Source of the DNA: DATDCV01 sp036524155
GTDB lineage: Bacteria; Verrucomicrobiota; Verrucomicrobiia; Limisphaerales; UBA8199
Assembly (NCBI GenBank): GCA_036524155.1
Contig: DATDCV010000676.1
Span: 1 to 40,638, forward strand
Direction of reading: 5' to 3'
Length of the DNA: 40,638 nt
Below are positions 24,493-33,691 of the stretch, one piece after another; positions within the stretch are counted from its first letter, which is position 1; each line of letters opens with the position of its first letter. The notes beneath the pieces are model-generated. The model did not search any database. It saw nothing but the letters and a program-made list of their open reading frames with translations, and was not told the origin of the DNA. The translations under genes and the position numbers were made by a program.

Positions 24493-25281
24493 ATGAGCGA
24501 AAACACAAAGATCGAGTGGACCGACTCAACCTGGAACCCGGTTCGGGGTTGTACTAAGATCAGCCCGGGTTGTCTGCATTGCTATGCCGAAACTTTCGCC
24601 GAGCGGTTTCGCGGTGTGCCGGGACATCCGTTCGAGTTTGGCTTCGATCTCCGGCTGGTGCCGGAGAAGCTGGGAGATCCGATCCGCTGGTCGAAACCAA
24701 AGAAGATATTCGTCAACTCGATGAGCGACCTCTTTCACGAAGGCGTGCCGGACGCATACATCGAAAAGGTCTGCCGGGTGATGTTGGCGGCCAACTGGCA
24801 CACCTACCAGATCCTCACCAAGCGGGCCGACCGCATGGCGGCTTTGCTGCAGGGCCAGCTCCGTGGGGCTGCAAAGGCTTCCCACATCTGGTGGGGCGTA
24901 AGCGTGGAAAACCGCAAGCACGGATTACCGCGCGTTGAAAAGCTGCGCACCACGAAGCCAGCGGTGACGTTTCTTTCAATCGAGCCGCTCCTGGAAGACC
25001 TCGGTAAAGTGGATTTGCGTGGCATCGACTGGGTAATTGTGGGGGGCGAAAGCGGTCCGGGCGCACGGCCAATGTTGGCAGAATGGGTGAGGAATATACG
25101 GACACAATGCGAAGCGCAAGAAGTCGCCTTTTTCTTCAAGCAATGGGGTGGCGTGCGCAAAGCCAGCACCGGGCGACAACTCGATGGCCGAACTTACGAC
25201 GAGTATCCCGATATTGTTCCGAATGCCGTGCCATCGTCTTCAGGTCGCGCCAGCTTACTAGAAAAACTGGTTCATGTTTAG
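24493..25281 (+). CDS. DUF5131 (phage Gp37/Gp68 family) three-Cys protein
   Basis: This is an intact 262-residue protein with AAGGA 6 bases before the ATG. The N-terminus holds the family hallmark 'TKIEWTDSTWNPVRGCTKIS', followed by 'GCLHCYAE': C20, C27 and C30 form a C-x6-C-x2-C pattern, reminiscent of a radical-SAM iron-sulphur site. Further conserved stretches are 'KKIFVNSMSDLFHEGVPD', 'HTYQILTKRADRM', 'WWGVSVENRKHGLPRVEKLR', 'FLSIEPLLEDLG', 'DWVIVGGESGPGARPM' and 'FFFKQWGG'. The family name comes from phage genes, but it is widespread in bacteria. The reaction is unknown; a nucleic-acid or nucleotide modification by radical chemistry is inference. It is followed 24 bases later by its usual partner, tcmP. 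The neighbouring hsd genes are all broken while this one is intact, which suggests it is under selection. Confidence 0.9.
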   Translation: MSENTKIEWTDSTWNPVRGCTKISPGCLHCYAETFAERFRGVPGHPFEFGFDLRLVPEKLGDPIRWSKPKKIFVNSMSDLFHEGVPDAYIEKVCRVMLAANWHTYQILTKRADRMAALLQGQLRGAAKASHIWWGVSVENRKHGLPRVEKLRTTKPAVTFLSIEPLLEDLGKVDLRGIDWVIVGGESGPGARPMLAEWVRNIRTQCEAQEVAFFFKQWGGVRKASTGRQLDGRTYDEYPDIVPNAVPSSSGRASLLEKLVHV

Positions 25282-25305
25282 GGCACAAGCGGGGAGGCAT
25301 CTTAA

Positions 25306-26124
25306 ATGAACTTGGATGAAATCGGACCGTGGTCGGAGATCAAATTGGATATAATTCGTGACTACGCCGCACCCTATTCCAGAATTCTCAAGAGCAATGG
25401 CTTTCTCCACGGTTACATCGATGCGTTCTCGGGACCGGGCCTCCACATCAGAAAGGCGGGCGGTGAAGAGGTCTTGGGAAGCCCCTTGGTCGCCCTGGGA
25501 GTTCAGCCGCCATTTGACGAATACCATTTTATTGACCTCGATGGTGAGAAGGTTGATTTTCTGAGGGGTAAGGTCGGCAGCCGCCCGGACGTAAAGTTTT
25601 ATACCGCCGATAGCAATCAAGTGATGCTTGAATCAGTTCTGCCGCGGTTCTCCTACGCCAAGCGCACCCGGGCACTATGCGTGTTGGATCCGTATGCGCT
25701 CACATTGGATTGGAGGGTTGTTTGCGCGGCCGGCGGCAGTCGAGCAGTCGAAGTTTTCATCAACTTCCCGGTCATGCAAATGAACCGCAACTGCAAGCAC
25801 GAGGACACATCGAAGATTTTGCCCGGCGAGCTCGAAGCGATAGATCGATTTTGGGGCGACCGCTCATGGCATTCCGCGATGTTCCGGCCGAGCGCCCAAA
25901 CGAATCTTTTCGGAGTCGAGGAGCTGGACAAGACTGAGAACAGGGATTTGGTAAATGCTTACTGCAAGCGCCTGAAGGAAATTGCTGGGTTTGGCTTCGT
26001 TGCTGATCCACTGGCAATGCGGAACTCACGGCAGGCAGTCGTTTACTATTTGATTTTCGCCGGGCCGAACAAGACAGGGTGGAAAATCGTTCAAGACATC
26101 TATCGTAAATACGGATCAGCATGA
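25306..26124 (+). CDS. tcmP: Three-Cys-motif partner protein TcmP
   Basis: This is an intact 272-residue protein preceded by a strong GGGAGG. Family features are the N-terminal 'GPWSEIKLDIIRDYAAPYS', 'HGYIDAFSGPGLH' (usually YIDAFAGPG), 'GSPLVALGVQPPFDEYHFID', 'DPYALTLDW' (usually DP(Y/F)G..L.W), 'VFINFPVMQMNRN', 'YCKRLKEIAGFGFV' and 'VYYLIFAGPN'. TcmP proteins have a Rossmann/methyltransferase-like layout and are almost always encoded beside a DUF5131 three-Cys protein, as here. The biochemical role is unknown. The stop overlaps the ATG of the decayed hsdM (ATGA), so the pair was once translated together with a type I methylase. That supports a link to DNA modification or defence, as inference. 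Confidence 0.88.
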   Translation: MNLDEIGPWSEIKLDIIRDYAAPYSRILKSNGFLHGYIDAFSGPGLHIRKAGGEEVLGSPLVALGVQPPFDEYHFIDLDGEKVDFLRGKVGSRPDVKFYTADSNQVMLESVLPRFSYAKRTRALCVLDPYALTLDWRVVCAAGGSRAVEVFINFPVMQMNRNCKHEDTSKILPGELEAIDRFWGDRSWHSAMFRPSAQTNLFGVEELDKTENRDLVNAYCKRLKEIAGFGFVADPLAMRNSRQAVVYYLIFAGPNKTGWKIVQDIYRKYGSA

Positions 26125-26840
26125 ACAACCCAACCGCCCTCGGTCAGCAACTTTGGAACTACTGGAACATCCTGCGGGATGGCTGCCTCTCCTACGGGGA
26201 TTATGTCGAGCAGTTGATCCCGGCGTTGGCGAGACTGTTCCTCAAGATGGCGGATGAGCAGTCGCGTCCGCCGTATGCAGATCTGACACAGCGGCGGGAC
26301 GCCGCTGCCACTGTGCCCAAGGAGTTCGCCTGACCGAGCCTGCTCGCGCGCGACGGCGACGAGTCGGAGACGCACTACCGGCATGTGCTCGAATCGCCCG
26401 GCAAACAGAAGGGCATGCTCGGCGTCATCTTCCGCAAGGCGCAGAACAAGATCCAGGACCCGGCCAAGCTCCGCCGGCTCATCGTGGACCTGATCGTCAG
26501 GGAGTAGTGGTCGAGCCTGTCCGCCGACGTGAAGGGCGACGCTTACGAGGGGTTGCTGCAAAAGAACGCCGAGGACGTGAAAGACGGCGCGGGCCAATGC
26601 TTCACACCGCGCACCCTCATCGCCGCGATGGTCGATGCGGTTGCACCGCAACCGGGCCAGACGATTTGTGATCCGGCCTGCGGCACGGGTGGCTTCCTGC
26701 TGGCGGCGCATGATTACATCGCCAGACACCATGCCCTCGACCGCGAGCAGAAGAAGCGGCTCAAGAGCGGGACGTTGTACGGCATCGAGCTGGTGGACAG
26801 TGTCGCCCGGCTGTGTTGCATGAATCTGCTCGTTCACGGA
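26121..26840 (+). pseudogene. hsdM: Type I DNA methylase HsdM, inactivated by two in-frame stops and a 3' deletion
   Basis: One frame from 26121 reads as HsdM: 'LWNYWNILRDGCLSYGDYVE', 'LFLKMADEQSRPPY', then a TGA at 26331-26333 exactly where the family has Trp (EFA*PSLLARDGDE). It continues 'HYRHVLES', 'KQKGMLGVIFRKAQNKIQDP', 'KLRRLIVDLI', a TAG at 26505-26507 where Gln is expected (RE*WSSLSADVKGDAYEG), 'LQKNAEDVKDGAGQCFTPR', and methylase motif I 'CDPACGTGGFLLAAHDY'. Similarity ends at 'MNLLVHG' near 26840, before the catalytic NPPF motif, so the 3' half is deleted. The frame itself is unshifted; both lesions look like point changes, so decay is fairly recent. The open frame continuing to 27323 is not HsdM. 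Confidence 0.85.
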
Positions 26841-27234
26841 AGCCATGACCGAGCAGTAACTCACCACATGGCTCAGCGAGCTCGCCAGGGCCTTCCGCTA
26901 TGGAGCGGGGCGTTTGTACAATGGAGACCCCGCAACGGAAATGGGGCGGTAATAGGGGGCACCTTTTCTTTCAATCCGGTGAGGAAGGTCCGCTGTCAGG
27001 CACCGGGGGAACGCGGTGTTCTGGGGGTTGCGGTTGGGTCCGATCGAGGACCCTGGGCTGATAGGTGGAATTCCTTCAGGATTGAGGGGGCTCAGATTTG
27101 CGGGGCCGAAGGGCGGATCGGAGTCGGATGGGGTGGAGGGCGGCACCGGTTCCGGCCGGGAGAGGAAATCATCGCGGAGGTAGCATTTGGCGATGGTGTC
27201 ACCGATGGCGAGGGCCTTGGGCCCCTGCGAAGGG
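26841..27234. other. Region without a recognised gene between the hsdM remnant and the GH13 gene
   Basis: About 390 bp remain open in the frame of the hsdM remnant, but the translation is Gly/Arg-rich and shows no similarity to HsdM or to any family I know. It probably marks the deletion that removed the 3' part of hsdM. No hairpin terminator was identified between the convergent genes. Confidence 0.5.
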
Positions 27235-29118
27235 TCAGTATTTCTTGTAAAGCACGTGTCCCCAGTTTGAGCCGACTTCCAGGGTCAGCCGGTTGTTTTG
27301 CACAACGGGCTGCCAACCGCTGAGCAGATCCACCCATCCATCGTTTTCCGGAAAGCTCAGCGACACGGTCTGCGGCCAGGTCGAAAAATTGAGCACGATA
27401 TAAAATTTTTCCAGGCGACCGTCTGCCGCCAATCCCCACCTGTGGTAGACGACTGTCTGCTGGGCCTGGTTGATGCCAAAGCCGAAGGCATCCGGTTGCG
27501 TCTGGGATTCGTCCCAGGCGGAAGGATGAAAGTTGGGAGAAACCAGCCCCGGATTTTTCCGGCGCAGATCGACCAGGCGCTGATAAAGGTTGAAAGTCGG
27601 CTGCCCTGCCGCGTCGTTCAGCCGTGCCCAACGCAACGGCCGCGGGACCACTCGTTTTCGAGCCGGATCCTGGCAATCGGCCGGCACACCGCGATCGTCT
27701 TCGGGCATGGGGTAGAGCTCGGCGAACTCCTGGCCGTTGTGGAGCATCGGCGCCCCGGCGGCGGTGAGCAACGCAATGGCGTAGGGCTGTGTGCGCCACC
27801 ATTCCTCACGGCTCCCGGCATTGAGCGCGAAGCTCTCATGGTCATGATTTTCAAGGTAGGTCGTGGCCGCCCGTCCCGGGCCAAAATCACGGGCCGAATT
27901 AAGAAAACGCATTACGCCCGACTGAATCTGGCGCGCTGTGAGATATTCCCGCGAGCGGCCGCGGAACGGGTCCAGCCAACAACTGGTTGCTCCAACCTTA
28001 TTAACAACATCGACGGACGTATAATCCCACTCGTGCTCCAGGATGAGCGGGAAGTTCTGTCGGCCGCTGTCCTGCAAGTACTGACGTAGACGCGCAAGCA
28101 GCGCAGGCAATCCGAGCTCGGGGTGGCTCGGGTCGTAAAAGCCGAGGGTGTAATCGAAACGGATGCCGTCGATGCAGAAGGTCTCGATCCAGTACCGGCA
28201 AACGTCGGTAATAAAATCCAGCACGCAGCCGTTGTGATAATCGAGGTCCTGGCCGAAGGCGGCCTGGGCGAAAACACCGCAATAGGGCGAGTCGTCCGGA
28301 TTCTCCCAGAGCCAGCGATAACCGAAGCCCTGGCCGGGGTCCTGGCTGGTGACATGATCGAACACTCCGTCGAAAATCACGTGCATCCCTCGCTCGTGAC
28401 ACGCCGAGATCAACCGCTTGAGCAGGAACAGTTTCTCGGTCGGGTCTTTCGGGTTCAGCGTGTACGGATGGGCGACCGCGAAATAGTCCTGCGGCTCATA
28501 TCCCCAGTTGTAGGAATTCCCGGGCCACTGGGTCCAAGGCATGAATTCAATGGCGTTCACGCCGAGGCTCTGGAGGTAATCCAACTTATCCAGCACCGCC
28601 GCCAGCGGCGCTCGCTTTCCCCGAAACTCAGCCGTGAAGTCGTCGATCATCAATTCATAGATAATCAACTGTTCGTAAGGCAGCGGGTTGGCCAGCGGGG
28701 CCGTAGTCATTTTCGGCCCGCCTATCACGAAACCGGAGTTTTGGAATTCTTCGCCCCCGTAGCGCGTGCACGGGTCGCAAATTAATCGCGGCGGCGGGCC
28801 GCTCTGGTAGGTGACGAGGAATTTGTACTGGTAAAATCCGTCGGGCAGAGGCGGTGTCGTCAGTTCATAAAGCCAGCCTTTGCTCTTGTTGTCTGCGGGA
28901 TCGGCGAACTGGGCCTTGGTCAACTGGAATTTCGACTGTGCTTTCCAGTTCTGTCCGCCTAACGCAGCCTGGAAATCGCCGACCGCGTGCACCGAAACCA
29001 ACGTGGGCAGTTTCCCGCGGGTGTACTGCGCCGGATCGAGCGCCGCATCTGGCACAAAAAGCCTGAAGTTCACCTTGCCGGTATCGTCGATTTCCCGAGC
29101 GCCAAAGGTCTCGTACAT
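27235..29118 (-). CDS. GH13 alpha-amylase-family glycosidase with an N-terminal CBM48/E-set-like domain
   Basis: This protein has 627 residues from the ATG at 29118, chosen because AAGGA lies 5 bases upstream; the frame extends further to 29196 without family similarity. The N-terminal 140 residues form an Ig-like domain typical of branching and trehalohydrolase-type enzymes ('FRLFVPDAALDP', 'DGFYQYKFLVTY'). The catalytic barrel shows the GH13 regions: 'GVNAIEFMPW', 'FDGVFDHVT' (region I, with Asp instead of the usual Asn), 'CIDGIRFDYTLGF' (nucleophile D322), 'LILEHEW' (acid/base E361) and 'YLENHDHESF' (D426). It should act on alpha-glucans or maltooligosaccharides; exact specificity cannot be read from the sequence. 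No signal peptide is visible, so it is probably cytoplasmic glycogen or trehalose metabolism. Confidence 0.88.
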   Translation of the reverse strand: MYETFGAREIDDTGKVNFRLFVPDAALDPAQYTRGKLPTLVSVHAVGDFQAALGGQNWKAQSKFQLTKAQFADPADNKSKGWLYELTTPPLPDGFYQYKFLVTYQSGPPPRLICDPCTRYGGEEFQNSGFVIGGPKMTTAPLANPLPYEQLIIYELMIDDFTAEFRGKRAPLAAVLDKLDYLQSLGVNAIEFMPWTQWPGNSYNWGYEPQDYFAVAHPYTLNPKDPTEKLFLLKRLISACHERGMHVIFDGVFDHVTSQDPGQGFGYRWLWENPDDSPYCGVFAQAAFGQDLDYHNGCVLDFITDVCRYWIETFCIDGIRFDYTLGFYDPSHPELGLPALLARLRQYLQDSGRQNFPLILEHEWDYTSVDVVNKVGATSCWLDPFRGRSREYLTARQIQSGVMRFLNSARDFGPGRAATTYLENHDHESFALNAGSREEWWRTQPYAIALLTAAGAPMLHNGQEFAELYPMPEDDRGVPADCQDPARKRVVPRPLRWARLNDAAGQPTFNLYQRLVDLRRKNPGLVSPNFHPSAWDESQTQPDAFGFGINQAQQTVVYHRWGLAADGRLEKFYIVLNFSTWPQTVSLSFPENDGWVDLLSGWQPVVQNNRLTLEVGSNWGHVLYKKY

Positions 29119-29387
29119 ACTTGTCCTTTTTGATGGCTGAAAAGCGAAAAGCGCCTGACAGCAGATCCAGGGGTTGCTGCTTGAAGAGTAATGCATGCGA
29201 GAGCATGTGGCAAATTGACGCGCGGCTGAAAAATGACGTACACGACTGGTCTAAGGCGAATCGATCCTCATCGGATCGGCGTCGGATCGGTGCCAATCCC
29301 CATGATTGACAGATTCTACTCGCGGGGTCGTCCTGGCAGATGACTGCGTGTCTCATCATTCGGTCGAGCGCCCGGCCTGGCATTCCC

Positions 29388-30038
29388 TCACACTGCGTAG
29401 GTCAAAATCCAATAGTACCGTAGAAACTCAACCTCCACTCCCGACGCCAAACCCTCAACGGCGGCACGCAATTGGGACTCCGTCGGAAAATTCTTTCGCA
29501 CCTCGTGTTGGCTACCATCCTCCAACCGCCGGATCTGAAAAGTGTTTCCGTCTGCATCCATGCGCGAGATCGGGGTGCTGCTGCCTTCGACGTAAACATT
29601 GTCGATGAACACCACTCTCGCGCCAGGCGATAGAACCCGATGGAACCCGAGCAGAAACTCGCGAGTTCTACGCTTCGGGAGGTGCGACCACCAGAATGCC
29701 GCCAAGCCAGCGGTGAATTTCCTCGAGAATGATGGAAGCGCGTAAGCGTCCTCTCGCTGAAACGTGACCTTATTAGGGTTCAGGCGCTTGGAGCGAGCGA
29801 TAGCCAGGGCCTCCTCATTGATATCAGTGGCTACTACAGAGGCGCCTGAACGAGCCAAAACTTCGGTCCAATATCCGGTGCCACAGGCGACCTCCAGGAC
29901 GTCGCCACCTGCAAACGAACCCTCGACAAAGCTACGCAGCCTCTGCAGGTCCGCCTGGCGTTCTGGCTTGAGGTAAATCCGCTCATATTCGCGAGCGCGT
30001 TTTGCATAGTAGGCGATCAACGCTGTCTCCGAGTTCAT
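29388..30038 (-). CDS. Class I SAM-dependent methyltransferase
   Basis: This 216-residue protein has a Rossmann-type methyltransferase fold. Motif I is 'DVLEVACGTGYWTEVLA' (about 46-62), followed by the acidic ribose-binding 'VVATDINEEALAIA' and a motif II/III-like 'GARVVFIDNVYV' (about 139-150). The N-terminal 'YYAKRAREYERIYL' is typical of UbiE/Methyltransf_25-like enzymes. The acceptor substrate is unknown. It is encoded on the same strand as, and 86 bp after, the ECF sigma factor, but the ribosome binding site is weak and there is no clear functional link. Confidence 0.88.
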   Translation of the reverse strand: MNSETALIAYYAKRAREYERIYLKPERQADLQRLRSFVEGSFAGGDVLEVACGTGYWTEVLARSGASVVATDINEEALAIARSKRLNPNKVTFQREDAYALPSFSRKFTAGLAAFWWSHLPKRRTREFLLGFHRVLSPGARVVFIDNVYVEGSSTPISRMDADGNTFQIRRLEDGSQHEVRKNFPTESQLRAAVEGLASGVEVEFLRYYWILTYAV

Positions 30039-30124
30039 ACGAGTCTGGCTGCTTTTTCATAAACGGTGGCATCGCGAAGGAAAGGAAGTGGTTGTAGTCA
30101 TGGCGGCCGACGAAGATGAGCACT

Positions 30125-30871
30125 CTATCCGTGGGAGAGAACCTCTACCAGGTATCTCAACTCCTCCTGTACCTCGGCAGTGTCTCTCAGAGTCTCCGAG
30201 ACCTCACTTCGCACCGCCTCGCGAAACCTCCTCCGCAAACGGTGAACCGCAACCTTCACCGCACCTTCACTCATCCCCAACTTCAGGGCGGCGTCGGCCT
30301 GCAAACCCCCGGCGGCGTCTCCCGCCAGCCAGGGCTGCAGGACTTTGAACTGTTCCCCTTTGCCCTCGCTGGACAGTTCACGCTCAACCGCGCTGAGCGC
30401 CCGGGCCATCACCGCCAGCGCCCACTCCCGATCAAAGACCTCATCCGGCACGACGGCAGCCGGATCAGGCACGAGCAATTCTCCCGTTGTTTCGGTCGAA
30501 TTCGCCGCATCGAGCGACTCCAGGACCGCCCCTCCCCCTCGCTTTTGGCGCTGGTCGTGGTCACGCACGTCCGCCAGGAAGTGTTTTACCGCTCCGAGCA
30601 GGAATGAACGAAAGCGGCCGCGGCCAGGGTCCACCCCCACGAAGGGATCGCCCGCCAGCAAGCGGGCGCAAAATTCCTGGGTCAATTCCCGCGCCGACTC
30701 CTCGTCGCGACCGGACCGGCGCAGGAACCGGAAGATCGGCTGCCAGTAGGCTTCACACAGCGCCCCCAACGCTGCTTTCGCCTCCGCGGTATCACCACGC
30801 GCCCGCAGCACCACCGTCCAGCGCGTCGGAGCAAACGCTTCGTTCGAGGTGCTGGGCGGGGTGTGTTCCAT
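30125..30871 (-). CDS. ECF-type sigma factor paired with the Ser/Thr kinase
   Basis: This 248-residue protein opens with 'FAPTRWTVVLRA', typical of the Planctomycetota/Verrucomicrobiota ECF group associated with protein kinases. Region 2 lies at about 38-105 ('YWQPIFRFLRRSGRDEESAR', 'LTQEFCARLL', 'RFRSFLLGAVKHFLAD') and the region 4 helix-turn-helix at about 185-220 ('LGMSEGAVKVAVHRLRRRF'). A 50-residue acidic linker separates them. The start is 5 bases after the kinase stop, so the two form one transcription unit, with the kinase first. In this ECF group activity is thought to be controlled by phosphorylation by the adjacent kinase; that applies here by inference. Confidence 0.9.
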   Translation of the reverse strand: MEHTPPSTSNEAFAPTRWTVVLRARGDTAEAKAALGALCEAYWQPIFRFLRRSGRDEESARELTQEFCARLLAGDPFVGVDPGRGRFRSFLLGAVKHFLADVRDHDQRQKRGGGAVLESLDAANSTETTGELLVPDPAAVVPDEVFDREWALAVMARALSAVERELSSEGKGEQFKVLQPWLAGDAAGGLQADAALKLGMSEGAVKVAVHRLRRRFREAVRSEVSETLRDTAEVQEELRYLVEVLSHG

Positions 30872-30876
30872 GATTT

Positions 30877-33480
30877 TTAGCGGCCCGGCGGCTCACCGGA
30901 CGAGAATGCCTTCGGCCAATTGGTGCCAAGCCCCGTGGCCGAGTTGTGGCTGGCCAGTTGGGGTTCGCTTTGAAGGGTCCGAATTCTCAGACCCAGCGCC
31001 GGATGCTGGCTGTCGCCCTGGCCCGCCCAATGGACCACTTCCGCCTCGGGCTGCAGCGTCGTCAACACCGAAATCTCCCCCCCATATCTGGCAACCGCCT
31101 CTGGCACGCTGAAGCCACCGGCGGCTGACTTGTTTCCGGCGCCCGTGATTTCGACCCTCCAGGGCCGGCGCCAGTCCCCTGTGCCATCCGGGTCAGACTC
31201 AGGCAGGCAAAGAAACTTCCCGGCGACCTCGGCATCAGGCGAAGCGATGATATAAGCCGCCAAGCCAGGTAGGGCTACGAGATTTTGCCCCTCGCGGCAA
31301 ACGACCTCAAACACCGCCACCTGCCCGGCGGGCACCTTGAATTGCGTCTCCACGCCTCCGGCCAAACTCCCAGTCGAACCGATCTTCGCACTTTGCAGGA
31401 TGAGCCGCACACTCCAATCCACCGACTGTTCGTTGGGTCCGCTGCCGGATTGAAAGGCTCGCGCAACTTCAAAAGCGTTCGATTCGCGTATCGCCGACGT
31501 CAGGTGAATATCCCGCGCCTGGGTTGAAGCGGTCCACGTCAGCGCCGGCAACCCCTCGGGTCGAAGACGCGCGGCGATGGTGCCGGACACCTGGTCTTCG
31601 ACGACGATTTCCCAGGGTGCAGCGTTCGGTGCGCCTTCCGCGTTTTCGACTAATCGCCAGGTGACAGCGAATATCCCCGGCGTGCTGCCCGGGCCGACTT
31701 TCGCGCGGAAATCGGGGCTGCTCACTGGCACTCGGTTCGAAAGCACCACACAAGTAACCGTGAAGGTCTGCCGCGGCGGGGTGGTTACCTCGACTCTGAC
31801 CTCCCGGTCGGACAATGAAGTCGTTATTGGCGGCGGTGGAGCGAAGCCGGAACTGGTTCTTGCCACGAGAGGCACCCACATCAGCACACCCAGCACGAGT
31901 ACCGGCAGGCTCAGCACCAACAACGCACAGACCACCGCCGCCGGCGCCAGGCGCGCCGGTGCCGGCTTTCCGGGCGGCGCTGTCGCGCGCCAAACCTGTT
32001 TCGCGATAAGAAAGTCGATGGCCCCGATCACGACTGCGGCCGCAGGCAGAATCAGGAGCGTCAGACCGGGTGCGGTCCACGCCAGGAATTTCATCAGCAG
32101 CACGGCTCCGAACAACAGGACCACGTCCCCCACCAGCAGCGGCCAATACAACGCCGCGCAAAGCGCCAGGCCCCGCCCGTAGAGCTCGCCTCCAGCCCGG
32201 CGAATGTCGTTCAGTGCGGCAAAGCCGAAGAACGCACCGAACAACGCTGGAAGACACGAAAACAGTCCCAGCGCCAGGAACGGCAAGAAGCTGAACCTGA
32301 CTGCCCCCATCCCGCCGAGGTCCAGGCGGTGCACAAAAGGAAATACCATCAGCAGCAAACCGCACGGAACCAGGGCCAACGCATCCAAAACCGCGGCTGC
32401 GATCGCCTTCTTCGACCAGCTCTGGGCCGCGTTTGCCTGGGTGATAGCGATGCCTGCCGGCGGCGCCTGTGCCTGCTTGCCGGACAACTGCGGCGGGACG
32501 CCGCCCGTCGCCATCGTCTCGTGCGGACCTGTCGGAGGAACCGAGCTCCGGATATCCTCGACCCGGGTCTTTACCTCGCCCGCGCTCCGATAGCGCCTTT
32601 CCCGTTCCTTCTCCAGTGTCCGCAACACCACATCGTCCACCCGCGGATCCACAGCCGCTTTTTGAGAAGGCGGCGCAAACCGGCCCACGGGAAGCTCTCC
32701 GGTCAGCATTTCGTAGAACACCACCCCCAGCGAATAGATGTCGGCCCGCTGGTCGACGTCTTGCGGATGCTCCAGTTGTTCGGGCGCCATGTAGAGGGGG
32801 GTGCCGACGGCGACGCCCTGCTCAGTCAGCGTGATGTTCCCGCGACCTTCACCGAGTATCTTCGCGATGCCGAAATCCGCGATCTTCAGCCGCCCTTTTG
32901 TGTCCAACAAGATGTTCTCTGGTTTAATGTCGCGGTGCAGCACGCCTTCCTCATGCGCAAACTGCAGCGCGTCGCAGATCCGCGGGACCAGGGCGAAGGC
33001 CTCCGTCGGCGAGAACCGACCCGACCGCATCGCCTGCCGCATGTTGACTCCATCCACGTATTCCATCAGCAGGTAAAAGAAGCTGCCGCTGCAGCCAAAA
33101 TCGTAGACCGCCACGATGTTGGGGTGGTTCAGGCGCGCCAGCACGCGGGCTTCGCGGTTGAATCGCTCGGCAAACGCCGGGTCGGACGCCAGCCGCGGCC
33201 AGAGCAGCTTGAGCGCGACGAACCGGTCAAGGTTGGGCTGGCGGGCCTTGTAAACGAAGCCCATGCCACCCTGGCCGATGAGCCCGAGGACCTCCAATTG
33301 CGGAAACGCCGCCTGGACGCTCTCCAGCGGGGGCAGTTCGGGTTTCTGCTCAGGTTGCCCTGCCTCAGTCTCAGCCGCAGCTTTCGCCAGGACGCACTTG
33401 GGGCAAAGGGCGCCGGGCGCATCGGCCGGAATCGGGCTCCTGCATTCCGGGCAGGATCGAACGGTAGCATCATCATTCAT
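30877..33480 (-). CDS. Membrane Ser/Thr protein kinase with a zinc-ribbon N-terminus
   Basis: This protein has 867 residues from the ATG at 33480; the frame is open further upstream, into the repeat region, without family similarity. The N-terminus carries a zinc-ribbon (C10-x2-C13, C26-x2-C29), then a PknB-type kinase domain at about 62-335 with 'GQGGMGFVYKA', K91 in 'VALKLL', 'HRDIKPEN' (D184), 'DFG' (202-204) and 'GTPLYMAPEQL'. All catalytic residues are present. About five membrane helices follow in the middle ('AIAAAVLDALALVPCGLLL', 'LALGLFSCLPALFGAFFGF', 'LVGDVVLLFGAVLLMKFLAW', 'LLILPAAAVVIGAIDFLI', 'VVCALLVLSLPVLVLGVL'), then a beta-rich extracytoplasmic C-terminus of about 300 residues, probably the sensor. 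It probably signals envelope conditions to the ECF sigma factor encoded immediately downstream. Confidence 0.92.
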   Translation of the reverse strand: MNDDATVRSCPECRSPIPADAPGALCPKCVLAKAAAETEAGQPEQKPELPPLESVQAAFPQLEVLGLIGQGGMGFVYKARQPNLDRFVALKLLWPRLASDPAFAERFNREARVLARLNHPNIVAVYDFGCSGSFFYLLMEYVDGVNMRQAMRSGRFSPTEAFALVPRICDALQFAHEEGVLHRDIKPENILLDTKGRLKIADFGIAKILGEGRGNITLTEQGVAVGTPLYMAPEQLEHPQDVDQRADIYSLGVVFYEMLTGELPVGRFAPPSQKAAVDPRVDDVVLRTLEKERERRYRSAGEVKTRVEDIRSSVPPTGPHETMATGGVPPQLSGKQAQAPPAGIAITQANAAQSWSKKAIAAAVLDALALVPCGLLLMVFPFVHRLDLGGMGAVRFSFLPFLALGLFSCLPALFGAFFGFAALNDIRRAGGELYGRGLALCAALYWPLLVGDVVLLFGAVLLMKFLAWTAPGLTLLILPAAAVVIGAIDFLIAKQVWRATAPPGKPAPARLAPAAVVCALLVLSLPVLVLGVLMWVPLVARTSSGFAPPPPITTSLSDREVRVEVTTPPRQTFTVTCVVLSNRVPVSSPDFRAKVGPGSTPGIFAVTWRLVENAEGAPNAAPWEIVVEDQVSGTIAARLRPEGLPALTWTASTQARDIHLTSAIRESNAFEVARAFQSGSGPNEQSVDWSVRLILQSAKIGSTGSLAGGVETQFKVPAGQVAVFEVVCREGQNLVALPGLAAYIIASPDAEVAGKFLCLPESDPDGTGDWRRPWRVEITGAGNKSAAGGFSVPEAVARYGGEISVLTTLQPEAEVVHWAGQGDSQHPALGLRIRTLQSEPQLASHNSATGLGTNWPKAFSSGEPPGR

Positions 33481-33691
33481 ACGTGCCTGATTCCTGAGGC
33501 GTTTCCTGTCGGAGGTTACAGCTTTTCCCTTCAACGCGCGAGCGCGGACCCAACTCCGACCTTCATCCGGATCCCGGCATTGAAGACGCGGGGCTTTGCA
33601 TCTCAGCTCCACTTGTTGGGACCCGGTTTTCAGGGCGGTGGGTTGCGGTTGGAGCGTGGAGGCCACCCGATCACTCCAGAGCCCCGCTGCA

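Noticed and set aside
24493..26124. Prophage remnant, because of the Gp37/Gp68 family name
   Set aside because: No capsid, tail, integrase or lysis genes are near; DUF5131-TcmP is common on bacterial chromosomes and here lies among restriction-modification remnants.
26841..27323. Continuation of the hsdM open frame as coding sequence
   Set aside because: Similarity to HsdM ends at about 26840, the rest is low-complexity and runs into the 3' end of the opposite-strand GH13 gene.
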